NCBI RefSeq assembly: GCF_036250695.1
Contig: NZ_CP109427.1
Span: 992,001-1,056,000 of the forward strand
DNA length: 64,000 nucleotides
Reading direction: 5' to 3'
Origin: Streptomyces sp. NBC_01497
GTDB taxonomy: Bacteria; Actinomycetota; Actinomycetes; Streptomycetales; Streptomycetaceae
Shown here: positions 34,113 to 44,074 of the stretch, in pieces
Layout: every line of letters starts with the position of its first letter
How positions within the stretch are numbered: the first letter of the stretch is position 1
Notes under the pieces: generated by a model
Databases searched by the model: none
Seen by the model: only the letters and a program-made list of their open reading frames with translations
What the model was told of the DNA's origin: nothing
Made by a program: the position numbers and the translations under genes

Positions 34113-35165
34113 TCAGATGTGTGGCGCGGAGACGCGCGTGTACGGCAGGGAATTGCTGGTCCCGCCCGAGGTGGTCACGGTGACGAGAACGGTGCCGGCC
34201 GGTCCCGAGGGGACGGAGGCGGTGATCGTGGCGTCCGACAGCAGGGTGAATGCGGCCGGTACTGCTCCGAAGCGGACAGCGGTGGTGGTGGTCAGGCCGC
34301 TGCCGGTGAGGGTGATCACGGTTCCCGGATCGAGGGGTCCCTGGCTCGGGGAGAGGCCGGACAGGTGAGGCGCGGGCACGTAGGTGTAGGCCAGCGAGTT
34401 GCTGGAGCCAGCCGGCGTGGTGACCGTCACCGGCGCCGTTCCGCTGCCGGGCGGGGTGACGGCGGTGAGCTGCGTCGGGGAGTCGACGGTGAACGTGGTC
34501 GCGAGGGTGGCCCCGAAGAGCACCGCGGTGGTCCCCGTCAGGTCGGCGCCCCTCAGGGTGACGCCGGCACCTCCGGACGCGGGTCCTTGGGTGGGGGTCA
34601 CGGAGATGAGAGTGGGGGCGGTGAGGTAGAAGAAGAAGACCGGCCCTGTTGTGCCGCCGGGGGTCGTGACGGTGATCGGGACGGCTCCCGAGCCGGCGGG
34701 TGCGACGGCGGTGATCTGGGTGGACGAGTCGACGGTGAACGTGGTGGCGGGCGTGGCGCCGAACACGACCGAGGTCGCTGCCGACAGGCCGGTGCCGACA
34801 AGAACGACCGTCGTGCCGCCGGAAGCGGGCCCCTGGCTGGGCGAGACGGATGTCAGGGTCGGGGCCGCGGCGTAGGTGTAAGTGACAGGGTTACTGGTGC
34901 CCCCGGGGTTCCTGACGGTGACAGCGACGGCGCCCGTGCCGGGCGGTGCCACGGCAGTGATCTTCGTCGTGGAATTCACGGTGTAGGTGAGGGCCGGTGT
35001 GCTGCCGAAGGCAACCGCGGTGACGCCGGCAAAACCACTGCCGTTGAGTGTCACGGTGTTGTTGCCGGCAGCGGGCCCGGTAGAAGGAACGACCGAGGTC
35101 AGTACGGGTCCTGCCGCTGGAGCGGCCAAGCGCGCGGTGGTCGACGTGGAGCGTGCGTCGTTCAT
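34113..35165 (-). CDS. four-repeat IPT/TIG domain protein
   Basis: 350 residues made of four IPT/TIG Ig-like repeats of about 80 residues, each with SP..GP..GGT.V.L.G.....T.V.FG...A and a closing VTT.GGTS. GAGGAAAA precedes ATG 35165. There is no signal peptide or membrane segment, unusual for such domains in bacteria, so export by another route or an intracellular role is open. It is followed downstream by the Ig-like secreted protein and preceded by a three-repeat paralogue, an apparent local duplication. Confidence 0.85.
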   Translation of the reverse strand: MNDARSTSTTARLAAPAAGPVLTSVVPSTGPAAGNNTVTLNGSGFAGVTAVAFGSTPALTYTVNSTTKITAVAPPGTGAVAVTVRNPGGTSNPVTYTYAAAPTLTSVSPSQGPASGGTTVVLVGTGLSAATSVVFGATPATTFTVDSSTQITAVAPAGSGAVPITVTTPGGTTGPVFFFYLTAPTLISVTPTQGPASGGAGVTLRGADLTGTTAVLFGATLATTFTVDSPTQLTAVTPPGSGTAPVTVTTPAGSSNSLAYTYVPAPHLSGLSPSQGPLDPGTVITLTGSGLTTTTAVRFGAVPAAFTLLSDATITASVPSGPAGTVLVTVTTSGGTSNSLPYTRVSAPHI

Positions 35166-35296
35166 GCGTTTTCCTCGACAGTCGATGGCGGGTGAGGCAC
35201 AAAGCCCCTCGGCCCCCGAATTCGGGAGCCGAGGGACTCCGCGGATGACAGACCACGCCAAGCGCGGCGTATCCATCCCTTGGGCGGGAGCATCCG

Positions 35297-36040
35297 TCAG
35301 ATGCCGGGTCCTGCCACGTAGGTGAAGCCGTCCGCGGCGGTCGCGCTGCCCGCGTCGTTACTGATCACGACGTCGACGGCGCCGGCCGCCCCCGGCGGCG
35401 TGACGGCCGACACGGCGGTGTCGGAGATCACGGTGAAGGGTGCCGGGTTGCCGTCGAAGGTGACCTCGGTGGTGCTGGCGAGGCCGGTTCCGGTGATGGT
35501 CACAGCCGTGCCGCCCGACGTCGGCCCCTCGTCCGGGGCGACCGCGGTCACGGTCGGGACCGCGACGTAGGTGTAGGACAGACCGTTGTTGCTGCCGCCG
35601 GCCGTCGTGACGCTGACGCCCACCGTTCCGGCGGTGCCGGCCGGTGCGACGGCGGTGATCTGGCTGTCCGAGATCACCGTCGGCGTCGCACTGTTGGCGC
35701 CGAAGGCCACGCTGGTGGCCGTCGACAGGCCCGTGCCGGTGATGGTGACGGTCTCGCCTCCGGCAGTCGAGCCCGAGGTGGGGCTCAACGACTGCTTGAA
35801 GGGCGGCCCGACGTAGAAGAACGAGAGCGGGTTGCTCGTGCCGCCCGGAGTGGTGACGGTGACGCCGACCACGCCGTTACCGGACGGGGAGACAGCGGTG
35901 ACCTGCGTCGGGGAGACGTTGGTGACCGAGGTGGCCGGCCGGGTGCCGAAGCGCACCGCGGTCGTGCCGGACAAGTTGGTCCCGGTGATGGTGACAAGCG
36001 TGCCACCACCACTGGATCCCTGATTCGGACTGATGGGCAT
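35297..36040 (-). CDS. three-repeat IPT/TIG domain protein
   Basis: 247 residues with three IPT/TIG repeats, the first beginning ISPNQGSSGGGTLVTITG. Ribosome site AGGAGG before ATG 36040. Like its neighbour it lacks a signal peptide. Repeat spacing and wording match the adjacent four-repeat protein, so both likely arose by repeat-number change of one ancestor. Confidence 0.85.
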   Translation of the reverse strand: MPISPNQGSSGGGTLVTITGTNLSGTTAVRFGTRPATSVTNVSPTQVTAVSPSGNGVVGVTVTTPGGTSNPLSFFYVGPPFKQSLSPTSGSTAGGETVTITGTGLSTATSVAFGANSATPTVISDSQITAVAPAGTAGTVGVSVTTAGGSNNGLSYTYVAVPTVTAVAPDEGPTSGGTAVTITGTGLASTTEVTFDGNPAPFTVISDTAVSAVTPPGAAGAVDVVISNDAGSATAADGFTYVAGPGI

Positions 36041-36818
36041 GACGGACTCCTCCTGGCTCGGCACACGACACAGCGCAACCGAGCACGATCAGGTGATACG
36101 ACTCCGCCGCTCCACGGGCACGTGCGTCAGCTTCCACGTCCACTGGCCAGGTGGGATCTTGAGGACCTTGCGCTGAATCCCGGGCCGGCGCTGGTGGGCG
36201 AGCCGCCGCCAGAGATCTCACGCGAGGTCTCAGGAAAAGGGAAAGCCGACGGGCACTCAGCAGTGCTCCATCGCGGGCCCACACACTTCCGCGGGGCACC
36301 TGTCCGCTGAGGCGGATACAACGAGTAACGCACCACGCCGTATCGGTGGCAAGGCCCAGCACAGTAAACAAATCCACCAGACCCGCGCATCAGAGCGCAA
36401 CCAGGCGTATATACGGAATAAATATTACAAGTTCTACGAACTCATCGAGCTCCACCAGCCATGATCGCGCCACATCCGCCCTGGCTCCCCTCTCCCGCCC
36501 GACAGGACCCTCGACGACCGCTTACGAAACGTCACCCCACAGAACGAGACCCCTCTCCCCCTCCCATCCCACTCCCCCACGCACCATCTGCGCCTCAACG
36601 CCGACTTCGGCTTCAGGCACCCGCCGTACACCGCGCCGCACCCCCGTCCATCTCCCGTCGACCTGACGCTGCGTGACGGCATGGCCATCTCACCGGGCGC
36701 AGCGCGCACATCCCGACGATCGCCTCGGGCTCGTCGTAGGCACAGCGCTCCCGGCAGTACGGAGAGGAGGGCCGGGCGGGCTTCGGCGCAGCCAGCCGGC
36801 GTCCGTTTCGTGCTCTCC
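36041..36818. other. gene-poor stretch with an AT-rich patch
   Basis: No gene supported. 36405-36450 is unusually AT-rich for this genome (GTATATACGGAATAAATATT) and holds AGTTC-TAC-GAACT at 36430-36442, a small dyad. Read on the minus strand, TAGAAC and TATATA are 17 bases apart and could be the promoter of the IPT genes; this is weak. Confidence 0.4.
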
Positions 36819-37707
36819 TCACCGCGCCACTCCGACGCCGGACTCGAACAGTTCGCCTACGTGACCTCGCACGACCCCCAGGACTCTCCTGGCAAGGCTC
36901 AGGTCCGCTCGCGCGGAGAGCACGTCGGGCACCCGGCCCGTTCCGTGGGGATCTCGGTCCGAGGTCCATGGGACGGGCTCGGTCTCGCCGACCACCAGTT
37001 CGTTCGTGGTCCTTCTGGCCGACGAGCCGGGCGGGAGCCCGGCCCACCGGCCGAGCGCGAAGGACAGCCAGACGTGCACGGACCGAGGGCGGGGACCGCG
37101 GCAGCCGTGAACGTCGTTCCGCTCAGCCGGTGGTTCTCCATCACGCGGGTCATGACGTACGCGTCGGTCTGGCGCACGCCAGGGAAACGGCCTTGTGCCC
37201 GGGGCGGACGTCCAGTGTGACCTTCCGTGGGTCCACCTCGTACACACTCCGCCCGGCGGGCGTCAGTCGCGGCACTCCGTCGGCGGCACCGGCTGTCAGG
37301 TGAACTGACCCGCGCCATCGGGGCAGGATGAACCAGTGGGCGACGACACGGCCGAGCGCAGCGGTGGGGCCTCCGTAGGAAGTGCCGTCGGTTCAGCCGC
37401 TCACAGCATCCCTGGCGAAGACCGGCGGGCCGAAGTCGCCTTCAGGCAGCATCAGTTCGGCGCGGTCCATGAGGGCGAGGCGGTGGTTTTCGGTGTGCAC
37501 CTGGCCCGCATGCAAAATACTCGCCGACAGGGCTGTGCGGCACCGGCCTGTCATCACGGAGGGGCGCTCGATGAACGCGTCGTACGGCGACTGGTAATTC
37601 GGTTCGGACGGCATGCCGTCCGCGCGTGATACCTGCGGCACACGGTTGCGAAGTCCTATGGAGGGCCCGGACCGAACGCCCAGTAGCGAAATGGGTGTGC
37701 GGACCAT
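36819..37707 (-). pseudogene. unrecognised decayed coding region
   Basis: On the minus strand several frame pieces look protein-like rather than random: near 37707-37393 a piece with NYQSPYDAFIERPSVMTGR and LALMDRAELMLPEGDFGPP; then QTDAYVMTRVMENHRLSGTTF; then HVWLSFALGRWAGLP through RADLSLARRVLGVVRGHVGELFE. They are in different frames, so if they belonged to one gene it has frameshifts. I do not recognise the family. It could be two separate remnants. Confidence 0.35.
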
Positions 37708-37733
37708 CTGTCCGTCTGCCAGGATGACCGGCC

Positions 37734-38501
37734 ATGACCGCAGCGCGAGCTACCGCCCTCTTCGACCAGGTGGCCTCGGTATATGACGAGGTACTGCCGT
37801 TCTTCACCGGGTTCGGCCGACAGCATATGGAGTGGCTCGCTCCGGTGCACGACACCCGTGTCCTCGACCTGGGCGCCGGGCGCGGCGCCCTGACCGCTGC
37901 CGCGCTCACCCGCGGCCGCCACGTGACGGCGGTGGACTGCGCCCCTGGCATGATCGAGCGGCTCTCGATCCAGCACCCGCGGGTTCACGAAGCGCGGGTG
38001 ATGGACGCTCACCAACTGGCCTTCCCCGACAGCTCCTTCGACCTGGTCTGTGCGGGATTCGTCGTCCACCTGCTCGATGATCCGGCGGCGGCAGCCCACG
38101 AGATCCGTCGAGTCCTCACCCCCGGCGGGGTGTTCTCCTTCTCCGTCCCCGGCCCGGTCGAGGACGCGCCGGAGTGGGAGTTCTACGGTGCTCTCTTCCG
38201 CGAGTTTCAGCCCCTGATACCCGTCGGCGAAGGACGGCTCAGTCGGCCCTTGGACGCGGAGCGGTTCCTCGCGACGGCGGGGTTCACCAGCGTCAGTGAG
38301 ATCGCCATCGAGCAGCGTCTTCCCGTCCCCGACGCCGACACGTTCTGGAACTGGGGGCTCTCGCACGGCTCCCGCGCCTTCTTCGACGCCCTCCCGGCAG
38401 ATGCCCGAACCGAGTTCGAAGCCCGAGCAGAGCTGTCCGCCATGGACCCGATCGTATTTGCCGCCGGCGCCCACCTCTGGCGCGGCACCTCACCAGCCTG
38501 A
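37734..38501 (+). CDS. class I SAM-dependent methyltransferase
   Basis: 255 residues of the UbiE/Methyltransf_11 type. Motif I VLDLGAGRGALT is at about residues 43-54, the acidic post-I residue in VTAVDCAPGM, and motif IV/post in SFDLVCAGFVVHLLDD and LTPGGVFSFSV. AGGA 9 bases upstream sets ATG 37734. It stands alone between decayed regions. Acts on an unknown small molecule. Confidence 0.9.
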   Translation: MTAARATALFDQVASVYDEVLPFFTGFGRQHMEWLAPVHDTRVLDLGAGRGALTAAALTRGRHVTAVDCAPGMIERLSIQHPRVHEARVMDAHQLAFPDSSFDLVCAGFVVHLLDDPAAAAHEIRRVLTPGGVFSFSVPGPVEDAPEWEFYGALFREFQPLIPVGEGRLSRPLDAERFLATAGFTSVSEIAIEQRLPVPDADTFWNWGLSHGSRAFFDALPADARTEFEARAELSAMDPIVFAAGAHLWRGTSPA

Positions 38502-38957
38502 CCTCGCGCTGACGGCCCCGACAGGTCACCGCACAGCCACCGGCACCCCGCCTGGTGACCGGCAGGATTCTCAGCCGTGAGGCGCGTTTTCGCCGGTGGC
38601 CCGGCGGTAGTCATCACGGTGCTCAGGGAGGCCACCGAGGTCCACCCGTCGCTGCCGATGCGTCCGGTGCCGGAATCGTAGGACTGCGTGAGGTCCGAGA
38701 TGCGGTCGGCCGCGGGACTGGGTGTCGCGTGCGCACGGGTGAACAACGTCATCACGCGTGCGCACGGGTGGACACGTCATCAGCAGCGCCACTCCGAGCG
38801 GGGCGGCTGTCAACCCAGCTTGACCATCGTCTCAGGTGGGTGATCACGCGTTTCCTCTTCTGCTGGTCGCCGTCGTCGGGGGCTGCGAGGGAGGGCGGGA
38901 AGTGCGGCGTCGACGCCCCCGGCGGCGGGTCCGGGCCGATGGAGGATCAGGAGAGGA
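38502..38957. other. intergenic, with a possible glycoside-hydrolase scrap
   Basis: No intact gene. On the minus strand about 38730-38600 gives ISDLTQSYDSGTGRIG and GWTSVASLSTVMT, which resembles the start of GH76-type alpha-1,6-mannanases (TGLW..GWW.SANALT). The match is short and damaged, so it is only a hint of another lost hydrolase. Confidence 0.3.
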
Positions 38958-40094
38958 TCAGGAGGTGTACCACTGCTGGTTCGCGCCACCGTTGCAGTCC
39001 CAGATCTCCACCTCGGTGCCGTTGCTCGTGGAGGACGCGGGGTCATCGAGGCAGCGGCCGGAAGCGGGGTTGCGGAAGCCGCCGTTGTACGGCTGCCACT
39101 GTTGGTTGCCACCGCCGTTGCAGTCCCACACCTCGACCTTGCTGCCGTTCGCGGTGCCTGCGCCGGTCACGTCCAGGCACTTGCCGAGCGCGCGCAGCGT
39201 ACCGTCCGAGGACGCGGTCCACACTTGCGCGCCGGTGTTGTTGCAGGACCAGATCTGCGCGGCCGTACCGTTGGTGGAGCTGCCGCCGTTGACGTCGAGG
39301 CACTTGCCGGAGATGCCCGACCGCACGGATCGACCACCGGTGGCGACGGGGGCCTTGATCCAGCCTGCGCTGTCAGCCGCCTGAATGCCGGCGTTGAAGG
39401 CGTCGGCCATCTTGCTGTAGCCGCCGTCGTTGGGGTGCAACTGGTCGGACAGGTCGGCGGCGTTCAGGGCGCTCATGTCGACCAGTCTTACGTGCTTGCC
39501 GGCCGCCTGCTCACTCTGGACGATGCCCGGTATCGCGCCGTTGAACGCGGGCCGGTTGGGCTCCTCGGTCGGGTTCGTCGACACGATGAGCGTGCCGACC
39601 AGCACCGTGGCGTCGGGTGCGTCGGCGGTGACCTGGTCGATCAGGGCGTGCAGCCGGTCGGTGGCGGTGGAGACCTGGTAGTTCTGGTTGAGGTCGTTGG
39701 TGCCGATCTCCAGGGTGACGACATTGGGCCGGTACTGGGCCAGCACGGAGTCGGCGATGCCGGCGATCTGGTCAATCCGCCAGCCGGAGTGGCCCTCGCT
39801 GTCCGGGTCGGACATGGTGCCGTTGCGCTGGGTGCCGACGAAGTCCAGCGCGTGGCCCTCGGAGGACAGCTCGTTCCACAGGTCGCCGCGGTAGCTGTTG
39901 CCGGTGCTGCTGCCGACGCCCCAGGTGATCGAGTCGCCCAGCGGCATCACCCGTAGCGCGGTGGAGGCAGCGGCGGTCCTGGCCTGTCCGACGGTGGCAG
40001 GAGCCTGGTGGGGGGCGGCGGTCGCGGGCAGGGCGGCGCCCATACTGAGCGCGGCCGCTGTCAGTGCGGCGAATCCCGCCTTCTGGTACCTCAT
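38958..40094 (-). CDS. secreted SGNH esterase with C-terminal ricin-type lectin domain
   Basis: 378 residues. Signal peptide to about residue 27 (PATAA), then an SGNH hydrolase: GDS block GDSITWG with Ser55, GTNDL block III, and DQLHPND with the catalytic Asp and His. From about 255 to the end is a ricin B/CBM13 beta-trefoil with three QxW-type repeats (AQVWT, NQQWQ, NQQWY) and GKCLDV motifs. Likely deacetylates or de-esterifies plant or microbial glycans outside the cell. It lies 195 bases beyond the GH59 gene, separated from it by a 20-base perfect hairpin. Confidence 0.93.
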   Translation of the reverse strand: MRYQKAGFAALTAAALSMGAALPATAAPHQAPATVGQARTAAASTALRVMPLGDSITWGVGSSTGNSYRGDLWNELSSEGHALDFVGTQRNGTMSDPDSEGHSGWRIDQIAGIADSVLAQYRPNVVTLEIGTNDLNQNYQVSTATDRLHALIDQVTADAPDATVLVGTLIVSTNPTEEPNRPAFNGAIPGIVQSEQAAGKHVRLVDMSALNAADLSDQLHPNDGGYSKMADAFNAGIQAADSAGWIKAPVATGGRSVRSGISGKCLDVNGGSSTNGTAAQIWSCNNTGAQVWTASSDGTLRALGKCLDVTGAGTANGSKVEVWDCNGGGNQQWQPYNGGFRNPASGRCLDDPASSTSNGTEVEIWDCNGGANQQWYTS

Positions 40095-40193
40095 GAGTTC
40101 TCCTTGTTGTCGGGGTGCGCGACGTGTGTGGTGAGGAGGCGCGCGACGTGCTGTGCCGTCCGCCCGCGACTGCGTGGCGCGGTCGTCGGCACA

Positions 40194-40235
40194 CTGGGCT
40201 GGACGTATGTCCGTGCGGACATACGTCCAGCCCAG
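40194..40235. terminator. 20-bp perfect hairpin between GH59 and SGNH genes
   Basis: Arms 40194-40213 and 40216-40235 are perfect 20-base inverted copies with only a 2-base centre (TG). Position downstream of the GH59 stop fits a terminator; the full symmetry and moderate GC (GTATGTCC core) could equally mark a protein-binding site upstream of the SGNH gene. Confidence 0.7.
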
Positions 40236-40289
40236 GCCGGCTTGCCGGCGGAGGTCACCGGGGAGGGCTATCCGAGAGCGGCCCTCGGT

Positions 40290-42674
40290 TCAGGATGCGG
40301 CGGGGATGTTCCACTTCTGGTTGGCGCCGCCGTTGCAGTCCCAGAGATCGAGGGCGGTCCCGTTGGCGGTGGCCAGTGCGGGGACGTCGAGGCAGCGGCC
40401 GGACGCGGGGTTGACCAGGGTGCCGTTGCTGACGGTCCACTGCTGGTTCCCGCCTCCGTTGCAGTTCCACAGATCCACCGGCGAACCGTTGGCGGTGGCG
40501 TTGCCCACGACGTCGAGGCACAGGCCGTTGATCGTGACCGCGCCGTTGCCGACGGTCCACTTCTGGGCGGACGAGCCGTTGCAGTCCCATAGGTCGACGA
40601 CGGCGCCGGGGGCGGTGGAGGCGGTGTAGTCGTCCAGGCACTTCGCGGTGTTCAGTGCTGAGCTGACCTGCCCGGTCGCGGTGCCGCCCGCGCTTCCCGA
40701 GCCCGGGGTGATGGACAGGTTGTCGAACTGGTCCGTGCGGTAGCCCTGGATGCCCAGGCCGGCCTGCCCGGACTGGAAGGAGGTGTCGGTGACCGAGCCG
40801 ACCTGCTTGCCGTCGACTTCGGCGCTGATCGTCGAACCCTGGAAGGTGAAGGCGAGGTTGTGCCATGCTCCCGTGCCCAGTGCGGTGGTGGTGCCGGTGG
40901 CCAGCGTGTGATTGGAGCCGTCGGTGTACATCTTCTCGATCCACCACTGCCCGGTGTCCCTGATCCGGAAGTAGTAGGCGTTCATGTGCGACTGCGGCCG
41001 CAGTTGTGTGTTGGCCCGGCCGATCAGTTCCGTGGTGCCGGCGCTCCGCAGCAGTACGTCGGAACTAACAGTGTAGTTCGACCAGTTGGTGTCGCCCGTC
41101 AGCGCGTACGAGTCGGAGTCGTCCTGCCACTCGATCGGCTTGACGGGCGCCATCTGCTGGACGCACTGGCCGGAGCGGCCGGTGCAGGGCTGGACCTCGA
41201 AGGAGCCCTGCATGTCGGACAGGTACTTCGCCTCGGTCCCGCTCGCGTCGGCGTCGAAATCGTCGCTGTAGGGCAGGGCGAGGGAGTGGGCGGCGGGCGC
41301 GGTCGCGATGCCCTTGCCCTGACCGGCGGTGGTGGTCACGGTGTAGACGTAGCCCGGCTGCATCGTCAGCGAGTACGAGCCGCCCGCTGGTGCGATGTCC
41401 TGGGTGTGGACGAAGGATGTTGCCGCGCTCGGGGAGTTGACGTTGGTCGCCCAGACATTCACGGTCCCGGTGGACAGGCCGCCTTGGACATGGAAATTGA
41501 CGGTCTGAGCGGATCCGGAGGTCGTCGTCTCCAGGATGGTGGAGTAGTCGGAACCGGTGTTGGACTTGAGGGTCACGTAGCTGCCATTGGACTCCGACCC
41601 GCCCAGGTAGCCGGAGGAGGAGTCGATGAATGTCCAGCCGGGCCGGGTGAACTGGGTGACTTGCGCGGTGGCCCAGGTGCTGGCCCCGATGGTGTAGTGG
41701 CCCGACCACGGCGACCCGGCGGTAGCCAGGCCGACGGTGCTGTAGGGCAGGTTCGGGTAGATCGCCGCAAGCAGGGGCCAGTTGAAGTAGCTGGTCATCT
41801 TCGCGTCGACGTAGCCACGGGTGATCGCCCGGATCAGGGCGGGCGCACCGGTGTTCATGTCCTGGGACCCGTTCTCGCTGTCCCACAGGGGTTTACCAAG
41901 GTTCCTGCCGGTTTGGGTGGACTGGCAGGAGGTTGCGTCACCGCCGTCGCCGCCGTTGCATGAGTAGTGCACACCGACGATCGACACCGCGTCGTTGAAA
42001 GCCTGGTTGCTCGCCATGTCGTCCGCGGCGCTCCAGCCGCTGTCGTCGGCGACGATCTGCACACTCGAGTAGCCGGCGCTGTTCAGGGCCGACCGCAGCT
42101 GGATGTACCAGTCGACGTCGTGGCCACGCTCGTTCCAGCCACCGAGGTACTTGATGTTCAGACCGTGTTGTTTGGCGCAACCGAGCCAGGTGATCAGGTA
42201 GTTGATGGTGTCGGTGGACCAGAACCCGCCGTTGATCCAGCCCGGCGCAGCCCATGCGAGCCCGTACAGGCCGATGTTCGGGTTGCGCCTCTCGGCCTGC
42301 TCGGCCAGCCAGAACTCGTAGCCGGCGTCGCAGTTGACCGTACCTCTGGTGTGTTCCACCGACGGCTCGGAACCGTCGGTGGAGTTGGCGTCGCCGCCGA
42401 TCTCCAACTTCAGCAGCTGGAGGTTCGCGCCGTAGCCGGGCTTGAACATGTAGTCGAGGATCTGCGACTGCTCGGCTGCCGGGTAGTCCTTCAGGAGCCG
42501 CGAGTTGCCGCCGCCGCCGCTGATGGCGCCGATCCCGTCGAACGTACGGCCCCCCTGCGCGCCGTCCACCGTGATGGACGTGGTCGCCGCTTGGGCCGGG
42601 CCGGTGCCGACCGCGAGTAACGCGGCCAGTAACGCCAGTATCCAGAGGGGAGCAAGTCTCGCTGTTCGGCGCAT
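40290..42674 (-). CDS. secreted GH59-like (galactocerebrosidase-type) glycoside hydrolase with ricin domain
   Basis: 794 residues. Signal peptide to about 30 (GPAQA), then a TIM barrel matching GH59: TFDGIGAISGGGGNSRLL, YGANLQLLKLEIGGDANSTDGSEPS, LAWAAPGWINGG, and catalytic Glu candidates in GGWNERGHD (acid/base) and LWDSENGSQD (nucleophile). A concanavalin-like domain (about 500-640) and a C-terminal ricin B trefoil (GLCLDV, NQQWT, NQKWN) follow. The family removes beta-galactose; bacterial members may act on galactans. AAGGAT precedes ATG 42674. Confidence 0.92.
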   Translation of the reverse strand: MRRTARLAPLWILALLAALLAVGTGPAQAATTSITVDGAQGGRTFDGIGAISGGGGNSRLLKDYPAAEQSQILDYMFKPGYGANLQLLKLEIGGDANSTDGSEPSVEHTRGTVNCDAGYEFWLAEQAERRNPNIGLYGLAWAAPGWINGGFWSTDTINYLITWLGCAKQHGLNIKYLGGWNERGHDVDWYIQLRSALNSAGYSSVQIVADDSGWSAADDMASNQAFNDAVSIVGVHYSCNGGDGGDATSCQSTQTGRNLGKPLWDSENGSQDMNTGAPALIRAITRGYVDAKMTSYFNWPLLAAIYPNLPYSTVGLATAGSPWSGHYTIGASTWATAQVTQFTRPGWTFIDSSSGYLGGSESNGSYVTLKSNTGSDYSTILETTTSGSAQTVNFHVQGGLSTGTVNVWATNVNSPSAATSFVHTQDIAPAGGSYSLTMQPGYVYTVTTTAGQGKGIATAPAAHSLALPYSDDFDADASGTEAKYLSDMQGSFEVQPCTGRSGQCVQQMAPVKPIEWQDDSDSYALTGDTNWSNYTVSSDVLLRSAGTTELIGRANTQLRPQSHMNAYYFRIRDTGQWWIEKMYTDGSNHTLATGTTTALGTGAWHNLAFTFQGSTISAEVDGKQVGSVTDTSFQSGQAGLGIQGYRTDQFDNLSITPGSGSAGGTATGQVSSALNTAKCLDDYTASTAPGAVVDLWDCNGSSAQKWTVGNGAVTINGLCLDVVGNATANGSPVDLWNCNGGGNQQWTVSNGTLVNPASGRCLDVPALATANGTALDLWDCNGGANQKWNIPAAS

Positions 42675-43125
42675 CGACTCATCCTTCGCCGCGGGGGGAG
42701 AGACGGGAGGAGACCGGCTCGACGGAGGAGCGCGCTGCCTACCGCCCGGAAGATGGTGCACAGTGTGCTGTCGTGTTTCTTTTCCGGTCAACCCTCACGA
42801 CAAACAAACAACTTCACACACAGTCCGACCTGGGGCTCCACACAGGCGGCAGCACGGGAGCCGAACGGCCCGCCCCCGTTGCCGCGCCGCCGCCCCAAGG
42901 ATCTGCCGCCGGGACACGACAGGACCGGGCCCGCATCTCGCTCCCTCGAAGCACCCGTTCAGGCGGCCGCTTCATGCTCGGATATTTTTGATCTTGTCGT
43001 TTCCATTGACGTGTTCACTCAAAGCCCATCATCATGCGACACGGACGCTCACGGGTAGCGGGTGGGCCTGGTACCCGCCCGCCTGGTACCCGCCCTCTCA
43101 CGGACGTGCAAGGAGTCGCATCGCC
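42675..43125. other. promoter region with a 15-bp tandem duplication
   Basis: No gene. GCCTGGTACCCGCCC occurs twice in tandem (43066-43080, 43081-43095) just ahead of the GH27 remnant. A lower-GC patch near 42975-43040 contains TTGACG and probably held the GH27 promoter. Confidence 0.55.
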
Positions 43126-43660
43126 ATGAACTCTTTAACGCGCCAACAGTCACGCAGGACGAGCGGACGCCGGCGCAGGGGGTGGGTGAGCCTGCTCGGC
43201 GCGGCCGCGCTGCTGGGCTCCTTCCTGTACGGGACGGACGTCACCACCGCGCCCGCCGCGCACGCCGGAACGGGGCCGCGGTAACACCCCAGTCCGGCCG
43301 GAGAAGTTGGAGCTTCAACCGCAAGAACCCAACGGAGGCGAACATCGAGGCGCAGCTGCCGCGATGGCCTCCACCGGACTCGTCGGCCACGGCTTCGACT
43401 ACATCAACATCGACGACTTCTCCATCCTCAACCCCAGCACCACCGTGGACTCCTACGGCCGCAGGGCGGTGGACACGAGCACGTAGTCCCCGACGGCATG
43501 AAGGCCGCCGCGGACTTCGTGTACGGCAGGGGAGAAGTTCGGCATGTACCTCACACCGGGCATCCCCGTGGCGGCGTACAGGCACACTCCGATCCAGGGC
43601 ACGTCGTACCAACGCCCGCGACATCGTCTCCGACACCACGTCAGGGTGTGCACTCGAAGT
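43126..43660 (+). pseudogene. GH27 alpha-galactosidase remnant
   Basis: AAGGAG precedes ATG 43126, which starts an intact signal peptide (SLLGAAALLGSFLY...APAAHA), then a frame break. Fragments in other frames read GLVGHGFDYINIDDF, STTVDSYGRRAVDTS, GMKAAADFVYGRG, and FGMYLTPGIPVAAY then TPIQGTSY, the start of a GH27 barrel (the YINIDD and MYLTPGIP blocks are diagnostic). At least three frameshifts and a truncation after about 43660 leave no catalytic core. Lies head to head with an ankyrin remnant. Confidence 0.75.
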
Positions 43661-43689
43661 AGTGGCCTGCCCGCCGCCCGAGATCGGCC

Positions 43690-43869
43690 CCCCACGGCCA
43701 CGAACATCCGGACGATGTCGGTGTGACCGCCTCCGGCCACCCTGCCCAGCGCCGTCCGGCCCCGCGTGTTCGACGCGTCGACCGCGGCGCCGAGCTCCAG
43801 CAGTCGCACCACCTGCCTCGTGTCGCGGTGCTCGACTCAGGACACCAACTGCTCGGCCGTGTCTTTCAT
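43690..43869 (-). pseudogene. ankyrin-repeat protein fragment
   Basis: ATG 43869 starts MKDTAEQLVS then an in-frame TGA, after which the frame continues as RQVVRLLELGAAVDASNTRGRTALG and GGHTDIVRMFVAVG, two ankyrin-repeat halves. The C-terminal part is lost where it meets the GH27 remnant. The premature stop and truncation make it nonfunctional. Confidence 0.6.
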
Positions 43870-44074
43870 GTCGCCATGGTGCCGGGCCTCCCGCATGGGG
43901 TGACGGCCACTCCGTCCGACGTCGTCCCGTACCGTCGGACGGATGTCCAGCGGACCTCATCCCCCCGGGGTCCGGCGGACACCCGGCGCCCCGACCGCCT
44001 GCCCACGCAGGCCGGTCCGTCGAGCGACTCGCGCCCGGAGTCGCTCGCGAGAGCGCACGGCGGGCGGACTGCGC

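Noticed and set aside
40194..40235. Insertion-sequence end
   Set aside because: No transposase or target duplication beside it; the perfect dyad has a 2-base centre and stands alone.
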